The notes below the pieces were generated by a model. The model was given only the letters and a program-made list of their open reading frames with translations. It was not told the origin of the DNA and did no database searches. Below, one piece after another: positions 35,908-43,740 of a stretch of DNA of 63,623 nt. Location: NCBI GenBank assembly GCA_944382875.1, contig CALWNQ010000015.1, positions 1 through 63,623 of the forward strand, in the 5' to 3' direction. This DNA is from an uncultured Clostridia bacterium. Its GTDB lineage: Bacteria > Bacillota > Clostridia > Oscillospirales > Ruminococcaceae. The number at the start of each line of letters is the position of its first letter. Position 1 is the stretch's first letter. Both the position numbers and the translations under genes were made by a program.

Positions 35908-36820
35908 AAACATGAGCTCAACAGGATATATTTTTAACATACAGCGTTTTTGTGTGCAGGATGGACCGGGAATCCGCACAACGGTTTTTCTGAAAGGCTG
36001 TCCGCTTCGCTGCCGGTGGTGTCATAATCCGGAATCCTATTCCTCCAAACCCCAGCTGATCTATCGGGAAGAACGCTGCATTGGCTGCGGAGCCTGCGCC
36101 CGCGTTTGCCCGGAACAGCTGCATTCCTTTTCAGGCGGGAAGCACCTTTTTGACCGAAGCCGCTGCCTTTCATGCGGAAAATGCGCGGAGCATTGTTCCG
36201 CGCACGCGCTGGAACTCTGCGGCAAGCCTGTGACGGTGCCGGAAGCGCTGGAACCTGTTTTGCGGGACCGGGAGTTTTATCAGGCAAGCGGCGGAGGACT
36301 GACCATTTCGGGCGGGGAACCCATGATGCAGCCGGAGTTTACCATAGAATTGGCAAAGTCGGCAAAAGCCCAGGGAATCCATGTCTGTGTGGAAACCAGC
36401 GGCTACTGTTCTGAAACGGATATTTTAAAGCTGGCGGAATGGACCGACATTTTTTTGTATGACTACAAGCTGTGGGATGATACTCTGCACCGCCAGTATA
36501 CCGGAGTTTCCCATGAACGGATTCTCAAAAATTTGGAAAAGCTGAATCAGGCAGGCACGCAAATTATTTTGCGCTGCCCCATGATTGACGGGGTAAACTT
36601 AACGGAAGATCATTTTACGGCTATTAGGGATACGGTGAACCAGCTTTCCGGCATCCGTGCCGTTGATTTGGAGCTATATCATCCTCTTGGCATTTCCAAA
36701 CGGGTCACACTGGGGATGGAATCAGCGGAAATCCCCGAGGAATTTTTAAGCAGGGATCAGGTAAGGAATTTCGCGCAATTTTTGGAGAAAAACGTATCGG
36801 TCCCAGTTTCTGTTAAATAA
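35897..36820 (+). CDS. Glycyl radical enzyme activating protein (radical SAM)
   Basis: 307 residues. The radical SAM motif C-X3-C-X2-C is in [14 protein letters not shown] near residues 32-45. Two extra 4Fe-4S ferredoxin sites follow ([13 protein letters not shown] and [11 protein letters not shown], about 60-98), as in activases of the glycerol dehydratase, HPAD and CutC group. It abstracts hydrogen from G677 of the neighbouring enzyme using S-adenosylmethionine and a reduced cluster. The start is uncertain: ATG 35897 overlaps the upstream gene by 11 nt, ATG 35912 is possible, and an ATG at 35846 lies deeper in the upstream gene. Confidence 0.9.
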   Translation: MTCKNMSSTGYIFNIQRFCVQDGPGIRTTVFLKGCPLRCRWCHNPESYSSKPQLIYREERCIGCGACARVCPEQLHSFSGGKHLFDRSRCLSCGKCAEHCSAHALELCGKPVTVPEALEPVLRDREFYQASGGGLTISGGEPMMQPEFTIELAKSAKAQGIHVCVETSGYCSETDILKLAEWTDIFLYDYKLWDDTLHRQYTGVSHERILKNLEKLNQAGTQIILRCPMIDGVNLTEDHFTAIRDTVNQLSGIRAVDLELYHPLGISKRVTLGMESAEIPEEFLSRDQVRNFAQFLEKNVSVPVSVK

Positions 36821-36824
36821 ACAA

Positions 36825-36860
36825 AAAACGGAGCATTGCGTTCATGCAGTGCTCCGTTTT
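36825..36860. terminator. Bidirectional terminator
   Basis: AAAACGGAGCATTGC pairs with GCAGTGCTCCGTTTT. It ends the glycyl radical operon and the convergent corA gene. Confidence 0.9.
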
Positions 36861-36875
36861 AAGATTCAAAAATAT

Positions 36876-37793
36876 TCACCAGAATTTTTTGCGTTTCATA
36901 ATCCAAAGACACCATGCGACAATCGCTAAGCTGACAACGATTACAGCAGGATAACCGTATCGCCAGCTTAATTCCGGCATGCCGATAAAATTCATCCCAT
37001 ACCATCCTGCAACAAGGGAGAGGGGCAGGCAAAGAGTTGTAACAACGGTGAGAATTTTCATGATTCTGTTTTGACGAATATCAATTTCCGCCTGAAAAAG
37101 TTCCCGGATCTGAAGGCAGTATTCTCGCAGCAGCTGTGATTCGTCCCGCAGTCGGCTCAAGCGTTTTCCCAACATATGGAAAAGTTTTCGTTCTCCTTCG
37201 GATAAAAAGCCGTACTCATCCTCTTCCAGCTCACTCACCATATTCCCGAGCTGCGAATAGTAGCGAAACCAGTTCATGGCTTCCTTGCGCATGGCTGTGA
37301 GAAGTGTGCTGAAGTGATCCAATGAACCGGATAAAATTTGGTCTTCCAATTGGCCGAGACGGTCTTCCAGTTCTTCCAGATGGTGGGGATCTTTTGCAAG
37401 CAGGAGCTCCAAAAATTCATAGAAGATGCGGCACGGACTGTTCTCTTGATTTTGCTTTTCCTGTGCCAGCCGTTTAAAGGCGGAGCGGGCGGTTCCGCAG
37501 TCGTCACACACGACAAGATGGGTATTGGTAAGCAGATAACCGAATGCAATGGGATCTCCTTCTTTGGTTTTGCGGGGGGTAAAGACTGTTCCGCAAAGGC
37601 AGTCCTTGCGAATTTCCGCTTTGCATACCCGTGCGTCTCTGGCAAGAGGTGTATGGTAAAGCACGGTTTCCAACCCGGGTATGGATTTGGTATGAACCAG
37701 CTCCTCACTGGACAAAATGATTAGTGTTTGTTCATTCGGCAGGGATGGACGTGTGATTGGTTCTATCTGATTTTTTATGACGTATAATTCCAT
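36876..37793 (-). CDS. CorA-like divalent cation transporter
   Basis: 305 residues from ATG 37793; GGAGAG lies 6 nt upstream, while an in-frame ATG at 37799 is too close to it. The N-terminal two thirds form the cytoplasmic alpha/beta funnel and long helices. Two C-terminal membrane helices (about 248-268 and 277-297) are joined by the selectivity motif GMN in VAGWYGMNFIG. The C-terminus is the usual basic tail (MKRKKFW). It moves Mg2+ or Co2+ down its gradient as a pentamer. It is monocistronic, with promoter TTGTTT-17-TACAAT at 37836-37864. Confidence 0.92.
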   Translation of the reverse strand: MELYVIKNQIEPITRPSLPNEQTLIILSSEELVHTKSIPGLETVLYHTPLARDARVCKAEIRKDCLCGTVFTPRKTKEGDPIAFGYLLTNTHLVVCDDCGTARSAFKRLAQEKQNQENSPCRIFYEFLELLLAKDPHHLEELEDRLGQLEDQILSGSLDHFSTLLTAMRKEAMNWFRYYSQLGNMVSELEEDEYGFLSEGERKLFHMLGKRLSRLRDESQLLREYCLQIRELFQAEIDIRQNRIMKILTVVTTLCLPLSLVAGWYGMNFIGMPELSWRYGYPAVIVVSLAIVAWCLWIMKRKKFW

Positions 37794-37835
37794 TGACATC
37801 TCTCCATGCAGCAATTCAGCCCATTTGTTACGACC

Positions 37836-37864
37836 ATTGTAGCACAGAAGCTGCGAAAAAACAA
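37836..37864 (-). promoter_or_regulatory. Promoter of the corA-like gene
   Basis: On the minus strand: TTGTTT, 17-bp spacer, TACAAT, about 42 nt before the start codon. Confidence 0.6.
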
Positions 37865-37884
37865 GAAGATGACTGGAAAGGAGC

Positions 37885-37914
37885 AAAAATCCCCGACAGA
37901 AGCCGGGGATTTTT
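37885..37914 (-). terminator. Terminator of galE
   Basis: AATCCCCG and CGGGGATT form the stem, with an A/T-run of five bases on each side. It begins 3 nt after the galE stop. Confidence 0.9.
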
Positions 37915-37917
37915 TCG

Positions 37918-38922
37918 TTATTTGCTGCAGGATTTTTGGGTAAAGTTCCAGGAGTCGGCGCACATTTCCTCAATTCCCATTTGCGCTTCCCAACCCAGCA
38001 GTTCTTTGGCTTTGGTCGGATCGGCATAACATTCGGCGATGTCGCCGGGACGGCGGGGGGCAATCTTATAATTGACCTTGCGGCCGGAAGCTTTTTCAAA
38101 GGCAGCCACCATCTGCAGAACCGAATACCCATGGCCGGTTCCGAGATTGTAGGCGTCAACACCCTTGGTATCCCGCACCCGTTTGAGTGCTTTGAGATGG
38201 CCTTTTGCAAGGTCGACCACATGAATATAGTCGCGGACGCCGGTACCGTCTGGAGTGGGGTAGTCATTGCCGTAAACCGAAAGACATTCAAGCTGTCCGG
38301 CGGCAACTTTTGCGATGTAGGGAAGGAGGTTGTTCGGGATGCCGTTGGGATCTTCCCCAATCAGGCCGCTTTTGTGCGCGCCGATGGGGTTAAAGTACCG
38401 CAGCAGGGCAATGCTCCATTCCGGATCCGCCACTTCCAGATCCCGGAGAATCTGTTCAATCATCAATTTGGTAGAACCGTAGGGGTTTGTGGTAGAAAGG
38501 GGGAAATCTTCCCGAATCGGGACGGATTTTGGTGCGCCGTAAACGGTGGCGGAGGAGCTGAACACCATTCGTTTCACGCCGTATTTTTCCATCAAATCAC
38601 AGAGGATCAGGGTGCCGGTGATGTTGTTGTGATAATAGCGCAGCGGCTGGGAAACGCTTTCTCCGACAGCTTTGAGTCCGGCAAAGTGAATCACCGATTC
38701 AATGCTGTTTTCCGCAAAGATTTTTTCCATCGCTTCCCGGTCGAGCAGATCCGCTTCGTAAAACTTAAAATCTTTTCCGGTAATTTCCCGGATACGGTCG
38801 AGTGCTTCCGGTTTGGAATTGACAAAGTTGTCCACAATGATAATTTCTTCTCCGTTATCCAAAAGCTCCACACAGGTGTGAGAGCCGATATATCCGGCGC
38901 CGCCGGTGACCAGAACTGCCAT
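37918..38922 (-). CDS. galE: UDP-glucose 4-epimerase
   Basis: 334 residues from ATG 38922 (MAVLVTGGAGYIGSHTCVEL), with GGAGGTCTTGTTT before it. Short-chain dehydrogenase fold: NAD-binding GGAGYIG at 7-13, catalytic serine in FSSSATVYG, and Y-X3-K in NPYGSTKLM. It interconverts UDP-glucose and UDP-galactose, linking the alpha-galactosidase pathway at 58223 to central sugar-nucleotide metabolism. It has its own promoter and terminator. Confidence 0.96.
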   Translation of the reverse strand: MAVLVTGGAGYIGSHTCVELLDNGEEIIIVDNFVNSKPEALDRIREITGKDFKFYEADLLDREAMEKIFAENSIESVIHFAGLKAVGESVSQPLRYYHNNITGTLILCDLMEKYGVKRMVFSSSATVYGAPKSVPIREDFPLSTTNPYGSTKLMIEQILRDLEVADPEWSIALLRYFNPIGAHKSGLIGEDPNGIPNNLLPYIAKVAAGQLECLSVYGNDYPTPDGTGVRDYIHVVDLAKGHLKALKRVRDTKGVDAYNLGTGHGYSVLQMVAAFEKASGRKVNYKIAPRRPGDIAECYADPTKAKELLGWEAQMGIEEMCADSWNFTQKSCSK

Positions 38923-38968
38923 AAACAAGACCTCCGTTCAATCTGTCGCAGTGTTTGTCTTCCCCTTT

Positions 38969-38997
38969 AGTATATCCGGAAAAAGGTTTTCCGTCAA
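38969..38997 (-). promoter_or_regulatory. Promoter of galE
   Basis: On the minus strand: TTGACG, 17-bp spacer, TATACT, about 47 nt before the start codon. Confidence 0.8.
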
Positions 38998-39147
38998 TCG
39001 CTTGCAGGAATAATCCATATAAAAGCGAAAGTTTTGCGTATCAAAAAAACAGCAGGTTTGGTTTGTGGAAATATTCAAAATTTCTTCTTACCTTTTTGCG
39101 CTGTTTGTGATATAATAAAAACAGTATGGACTTTGCAAACAGAAAGG

Positions 39148-40461
39148 ATGAAACCATTGATCTGTCAAAATCCGATGCAGCGGGAGGAGATTGCAAAGGG
39201 CACCGCATTCGGCAGTATTGCGGACAGCCGGTTTAAAACCAATCTGCTCACCCTCAATCTTCTGCTGCCGCTGCAAAGAGAAACAGTTACCGAAAATGCG
39301 CTGATTCCTCTTGTTTTGGAAAAATGCTGGGAGGAAGCGCCCACCAACCGGGCGTTTTCCCGTGAACTCAACCGGCTGTACGGGGCTTCGGTTTCCGCTT
39401 CGGTTTCCAAACTGGGGAACGCGGAAACACTCACTCTCTCTTTTTCCGCGATTGACAGCAGCTATGCGCTGGCTGGAGAGAATCTGCTGCTCGAGGGGGC
39501 GCGGATTCTGCTCGGACTGCTCCTAAAACCTGTTCTGAAAGACGGGATGCTGGAATCGGAAAACCTGGAACTGCAAAAACAGTACCTCTCTGATTCCATT
39601 CAGGCGGAAATCAATGAAAAGCGCAGCTACGCGTTGGGACAGACTGTGAAAAAGATGTTCGGCGGAGCGCCCTGTGCACTGAACCGGATGGGGTATCTGG
39701 AAGATATTCCCGCTATCACCCCCGAAAAGGCGACAAAAGCCTGGCGGCGGATTGTGGATACTGCCCGGATTGAAATTCTGCATGTGGGGATGGGGGATCC
39801 CACCGAGGCGAAGGAGCTTTTCCGAAAAGCCTTTTCCGAGATGGAACGGCATCCGGTTACTTTGCCGGAACTTCCTGAGCTTTCTCCTTTTGCGGAAGTT
39901 GCCGAGGTTGTGGAAGAAAAACCGGTGGCACAGGCAAAGCTCTGCCTTGGGTTTACGACCGGCGTCAACGCATACAGCCCGGAACTTTCGGCCATGCGGC
40001 TGATGACCGCGATTTACGGCGGGACGGCGACCTCCCGGTTATTTACCAATGTTCGGGAAAAACAGAGCCTTTGTTATTACTGCGCGGCACGGTTTGACCG
40101 CACCCGCGGGATTTTGCTGGTGGATTCCGGCGTTGACCGGGAAAAGGCAGAACAGGCAAAAGCTGCCATTCTGCGGGAGCTGGAAGCCATGTGCAACGGG
40201 GAATTCACCGATGAAGAGATGGAGTTTGCCCGTCTGAGTTTGGAAAACAGCTACCGTTCGGTTGGGGATTCCGCCTGGGGGCTGGATGGATTCTATCTTA
40301 CCCAGACGGTGCTTGGCAGGAATGAAACACCGGAAATGCAGGCGGAAGCGCTGCGCCAGGTGACGCGGGAGCAGGTCTGCGAGGCGGCTTCCAGGGTGAA
40401 ATTGGCGGTCAGCTATCTGTTGGCTGGCGGGAAGGAGGAATCCGTATGCGAAGAACAGTAA
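39148..40461 (+). CDS. M16 peptidase-like protein, YfmF type (non-catalytic partner)
   Basis: 437 residues from ATG 39148. An in-frame TTG at 39157 has better spacing from AAAGG and may be the true start. It has the M16 two-domain layout (about 20-215 and 215-437), but the zinc motif HxxEH is absent at the place where it should follow NLLLPL. The late pattern GGTATSRLFTNVREKQSLCY is a normal M16 C-domain motif. With the overlapping active partner it forms the YfmF/YfmH pair, linked in Bacillus to 5-aminopentanol modification of elongation factor P. A -10 TGATATAAT lies at 39109-39116. Confidence 0.88.
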   Translation: MKPLICQNPMQREEIAKGTAFGSIADSRFKTNLLTLNLLLPLQRETVTENALIPLVLEKCWEEAPTNRAFSRELNRLYGASVSASVSKLGNAETLTLSFSAIDSSYALAGENLLLEGARILLGLLLKPVLKDGMLESENLELQKQYLSDSIQAEINEKRSYALGQTVKKMFGGAPCALNRMGYLEDIPAITPEKATKAWRRIVDTARIEILHVGMGDPTEAKELFRKAFSEMERHPVTLPELPELSPFAEVAEVVEEKPVAQAKLCLGFTTGVNAYSPELSAMRLMTAIYGGTATSRLFTNVREKQSLCYYCAARFDRTRGILLVDSGVDREKAEQAKAAILRELEAMCNGEFTDEEMEFARLSLENSYRSVGDSAWGLDGFYLTQTVLGRNETPEMQAEALRQVTREQVCEAASRVKLAVSYLLAGGKEESVCEEQ

Positions 40462-41726
40462 TCCGCAGTGAACAGCTCGGGGAGGAATACATCCGGTTGG
40501 AGCACGAATCGGGGCTGCGCATTCTGCTGTATCCGATGAAAGGATTCCGCACCGCCTATGCTATTTTCGGGACCGATTACGGTTCGATTGACAACGAGTT
40601 CCGGCTGGAAGGGGAAGAATCTTTCCAAAAGGTTCCCGACGGCATCGCGCATTATTTGGAACACAAGCTTTTTGAGAGTGAAGATGGCGATGCCTTTACC
40701 CTGTTTGCCAAAACAGGAGCGGATGCCAACGCTTTTACCGCTTTTGATCGGACCTGTTATCTATTTTCCTGCACGGAAAATTTTGGAGAATCATTTCGTG
40801 CCCTTCTGCAATTTGTCCAACATCCCTACTTCACGCCGGAAACAGTGCAGAAAGAGCAGGGAATCATCGGACAGGAAATTCGGATGTACGATGATAACCC
40901 CGGTTGGCAAGTGATGTTCGGCCTTTTGACGGCACTTTATCGCAATCATCCCATCCGTACCGATATTGCCGGAACAGTCGAGAGCATTGCGCAGATCGAT
41001 GCCGGGCTGCTCTACCGTTGTTACGAAGCGTTCTATAATTTGTCCAATATGGCGGTGACGGTTGCCGGCAACTTTGATCCAGATGAGGCGGAGCGGATTC
41101 TTTTAGAGGAATTAAAGCCTGTTAAGCCGGTCCGGGTGGAACGGCCGCAGGTGGAGGAGCCGGCGGAGGTTGCCTGCCACGAAGTGGTAAAAAAACTCGA
41201 TATCTCGGAACCGCTTTTCTACTTTGGCTGGAAGCACACGCCACTTGTGGATCCGGCGGCTGAGCTGCGGGCGCAGGTGGTTTACAACATTCTGCTCGAT
41301 ATGCTTTCCGGTCCGACCAGCGACTTTTATGAGGAAATGAACCGTGCTGGTTTGCTCAATCAGACATTCGGCAGCGAGGTATTTGCAGGAAGAAGCTACC
41401 GTGCTCTCTTTTTCGGTGGGGAATCCCGCGATCCGCATGCGGTTTATAAAAAATTCTGCCGGATGGTGGAGGAAAAGCAGCAAACCGGTTTGTCCGAAGA
41501 AGACTTCATCGGCTGCAAAAATGCTCTGTACGGCAGGGCGCTGAAAGACATTAACGATGTGGAAACAACGGCAAATGCTCTCTTTTCTTACGAAATGATG
41601 GGGCTTTCGCTCTATGACGTGACGAAAACTGCGGCTTCGGTCACCTTTTCGGAAGTAGAGCAGGCGCTCCGGGAAGGATTCCGTCCGGAATCCGGAGCCA
41701 TTTCGATCGTTCTTCCCATCCAATAA
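40446..41726 (+). CDS. M16 family zinc metallopeptidase, YfmH type
   Basis: 426 residues. The inverted zinc motif HxxEH is HYLEH (68-72) in GIAHYLEHKLFESEDGDAF, with the downstream glutamate in EQGIIGQEIRMYDDNPGWQV. The second domain begins near residue 220. It overlaps YfmF by 16 nt, so the two are made together. Start ATG is preceded by GGGAAGGAGGAATCCGT. It is the catalytic member of the pair. Confidence 0.92.
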   Translation: MRRTVIRSEQLGEEYIRLEHESGLRILLYPMKGFRTAYAIFGTDYGSIDNEFRLEGEESFQKVPDGIAHYLEHKLFESEDGDAFTLFAKTGADANAFTAFDRTCYLFSCTENFGESFRALLQFVQHPYFTPETVQKEQGIIGQEIRMYDDNPGWQVMFGLLTALYRNHPIRTDIAGTVESIAQIDAGLLYRCYEAFYNLSNMAVTVAGNFDPDEAERILLEELKPVKPVRVERPQVEEPAEVACHEVVKKLDISEPLFYFGWKHTPLVDPAAELRAQVVYNILLDMLSGPTSDFYEEMNRAGLLNQTFGSEVFAGRSYRALFFGGESRDPHAVYKKFCRMVEEKQQTGLSEEDFIGCKNALYGRALKDINDVETTANALFSYEMMGLSLYDVTKTAASVTFSEVEQALREGFRPESGAISIVLPIQ

Positions 41727-41750
41727 ATTTTACAGGTGGTGTACCAGACA

Positions 41751-42860
41751 GTGAACACAGTTTTGTTAAAAAGCGTTTCGTTTCCCGGGCTGGGCCTTAA
41801 TTTTGAGCTCAACCCCACCATGTTCCAGATCGGATCGTTGCGAATTACCTGGTACGGTTTTCTGATTGCCGTTGGGATGCTGCTCGCAATGGTTTTTGCC
41901 TACTGGAAAGCGCCAAAATTTGGCGTCAATCGCGACAAACTCATGGATGCCGGACTGGGCGGTATCGTCGGCGGTATCATTGGCGCCCGAATTTACTTTG
42001 TTGTTTTTTCCTGGGATAATTACAAAGATGATCTGCTTTCCATCTTTAAAACATGGGAAGGCGGTATGGCGATTTACGGCGGTTTGATCGGTGGTTTGCT
42101 GATAGGGCTTTTGGTAGCAAAGCTCCGTAAAATCCGGATTTTGCCTGCGCTGGACTTAGCCTGTATGGGATTTTTGATCGGCCAGTCGATCGGGCGCTGG
42201 GGAAATTTTGTCAATGTCGAGGCGTTCGGCGGCAACACCAATCTGCCTTGGGGGATGACTTCACCCAGCATTACTTCCTATTTACAGGAGCATATGTCGG
42301 AGCTTTCCGCGCTCGGCATGGATATCAGTGCCAGCAATCCGGTTCATCCCTGTTTTCTGTATGAATCGCTTTGGTGTGTGGCTGGTTTTGTCCTGCTTTG
42401 CCTGTATATGAAGCATCGCCGTTTCGATGGCGAAATTTTCCTTCTGTACAGCGCATGGTACGGCCTTGGCCGTTTTTGGATTGAAGGACTCCGCACCGAC
42501 AGTCTGCTGATCGGAAACCTGCGGGTTTCCCAGGTGCTCGCCGGTCTGGTGGCTGTGGCGTCAATTATTCTGCTGATTGTGGTGCGGAGCCGCATCCGCG
42601 CAAGCCATGATCCTGAGTATCTGAAGCCATATGGCCAGACAGAAGCCTGGGTGGAGGAATGTGCCGAGGATGAACGGAAGCTCCGTGAACGTATGGAACG
42701 GAAAGCCGCGAAAAAAGCTGGTAAAACAGTGCCGGTAGCAGACGATAAAGCAGAAGAGACGGAAAAACCGGCTGATTCCGATGCTCAGACTGAACCCGGA
42801 GAAACAGAAAATACCGAAGAATCCCCAGAAACGGAGGAAAAACAGGATGCAACTGATTGA
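41751..42860 (+). CDS. lgt: Prolipoprotein diacylglyceryl transferase with long acidic C-terminal tail
   Basis: 369 residues from GTG 41751; AGGTGG lies 10 nt upstream, and the earlier in-frame GTGs overlap that site. Seven membrane helices. Family motifs include WYGFLIAVGMLLA, the GGLIGGLLIG stretch and the Lgt signature GQSIGRWGNFVNVEAFGG near 146-163. It attaches diacylglycerol to lipobox cysteines, such as those in the solute-binding protein here. Residues from about 300 on are a charged, disordered tail (KAEETEKPADSDAQTEPGE) absent from most Lgt proteins. Its 3' end overlaps folD by 14 nt. Confidence 0.95.
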   Translation: MNTVLLKSVSFPGLGLNFELNPTMFQIGSLRITWYGFLIAVGMLLAMVFAYWKAPKFGVNRDKLMDAGLGGIVGGIIGARIYFVVFSWDNYKDDLLSIFKTWEGGMAIYGGLIGGLLIGLLVAKLRKIRILPALDLACMGFLIGQSIGRWGNFVNVEAFGGNTNLPWGMTSPSITSYLQEHMSELSALGMDISASNPVHPCFLYESLWCVAGFVLLCLYMKHRRFDGEIFLLYSAWYGLGRFWIEGLRTDSLLIGNLRVSQVLAGLVAVASIILLIVVRSRIRASHDPEYLKPYGQTEAWVEECAEDERKLRERMERKAAKKAGKTVPVADDKAEETEKPADSDAQTEPGETENTEESPETEEKQDATD

Positions 42861-43701
42861 CGGAAAACAGATTTCAGCACAGGTAAAAGAACGCGCCGCT
42901 GCGGAAACGGCAAAACTTTCCGAGCAAGGCGTAGCAGTTTGCCTGGCAGTGGTGATTGTAGGGGATGACCCTGCTTCCCGCATCTATGTTAACAACAAGA
43001 AAAAAGCATGTGCTTTCTGCGGCATCCGCTCCGAGGAATATGCGCTTCCCGCCGAAACAACCGAAGAAGAGCTTCTGGCGCTGGTGGAAAAGCTCAACGC
43101 TGATCAAGCAGTCAACGGAATTCTGGTGCAGCTGCCGCTGCCCCGCCAGATTAACGAAGAGCGAGTGATTGCCGCCATCCGTCCTGAGAAAGACGTTGAC
43201 GCTTTTCATGCTGTCAATGTGGGCAAAATCATGATCGGCAACTATGACTTTCTGCCCTGTACGCCTGCCGGCTGCATCGAGTTGATTGATTCCACCGGTG
43301 TGTCCATCGAAGGCAAACGCTGTGTTGTCATTGGGCGCAGCAATATTGTGGGCAAACCGATGGCGATGCTGCTGCTCCACCGGAACGGAACGGTAACAAT
43401 CTGCCATTCCCGCACGAAAAATCTGTCCGAAATCTGCCGGGAGGCGGACATTTTGGTTGCAGCGGTCGGTAAGGCAAACTTTGTCACAGCTGATATGGTC
43501 AAAGAAGGCGCTGTTGTCATCGATGTCGGTATGAACCGCCTCGATAACGGCAAACTGTGCGGTGATGTGGACTTTGAAGCGGTCAGCAAAGTGGCCGGCT
43601 ACCTTACGCCGGTACCCGGCGGAGTTGGCCCGATGACAATTGCAACGCTGATGCAGAATACCGTAAAGGCCGCGAAAATTCAGAATGGGATAAAAGACTG
43701 A
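42847..43701 (+). CDS. folD: Bifunctional methylenetetrahydrofolate dehydrogenase/cyclohydrolase
   Basis: 284 residues from ATG 42847, preceded by CGGAGGAAAAACAGG. Motifs: VIVGDDPASRIYVNNKKKAC with the catalytic lysine (about 37-56), QLPLPRQINEE, and the NADP-binding GRSNIVGKPMAMLLL near 166-180. The C-terminus PVPGGVGPMTIATLMQNT is invariant in FolD. It interconverts 5,10-methylene- and 10-formyl-tetrahydrofolate, downstream of Fhs (9980). It overlaps lgt by 14 nt in another frame. Confidence 0.97.
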   Translation: MQLIDGKQISAQVKERAAAETAKLSEQGVAVCLAVVIVGDDPASRIYVNNKKKACAFCGIRSEEYALPAETTEEELLALVEKLNADQAVNGILVQLPLPRQINEERVIAAIRPEKDVDAFHAVNVGKIMIGNYDFLPCTPAGCIELIDSTGVSIEGKRCVVIGRSNIVGKPMAMLLLHRNGTVTICHSRTKNLSEICREADILVAAVGKANFVTADMVKEGAVVIDVGMNRLDNGKLCGDVDFEAVSKVAGYLTPVPGGVGPMTIATLMQNTVKAAKIQNGIKD

Positions 43702-43740
43702 TGAAAGGCCGCAACATCTTTGCAAAGGAGAGGAACAGCC

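Noticed and set aside
37936-38970. A 344-codon plus-strand frame opposite galE
   Set aside because: galE on the minus strand has all family motifs, a promoter and a terminator.
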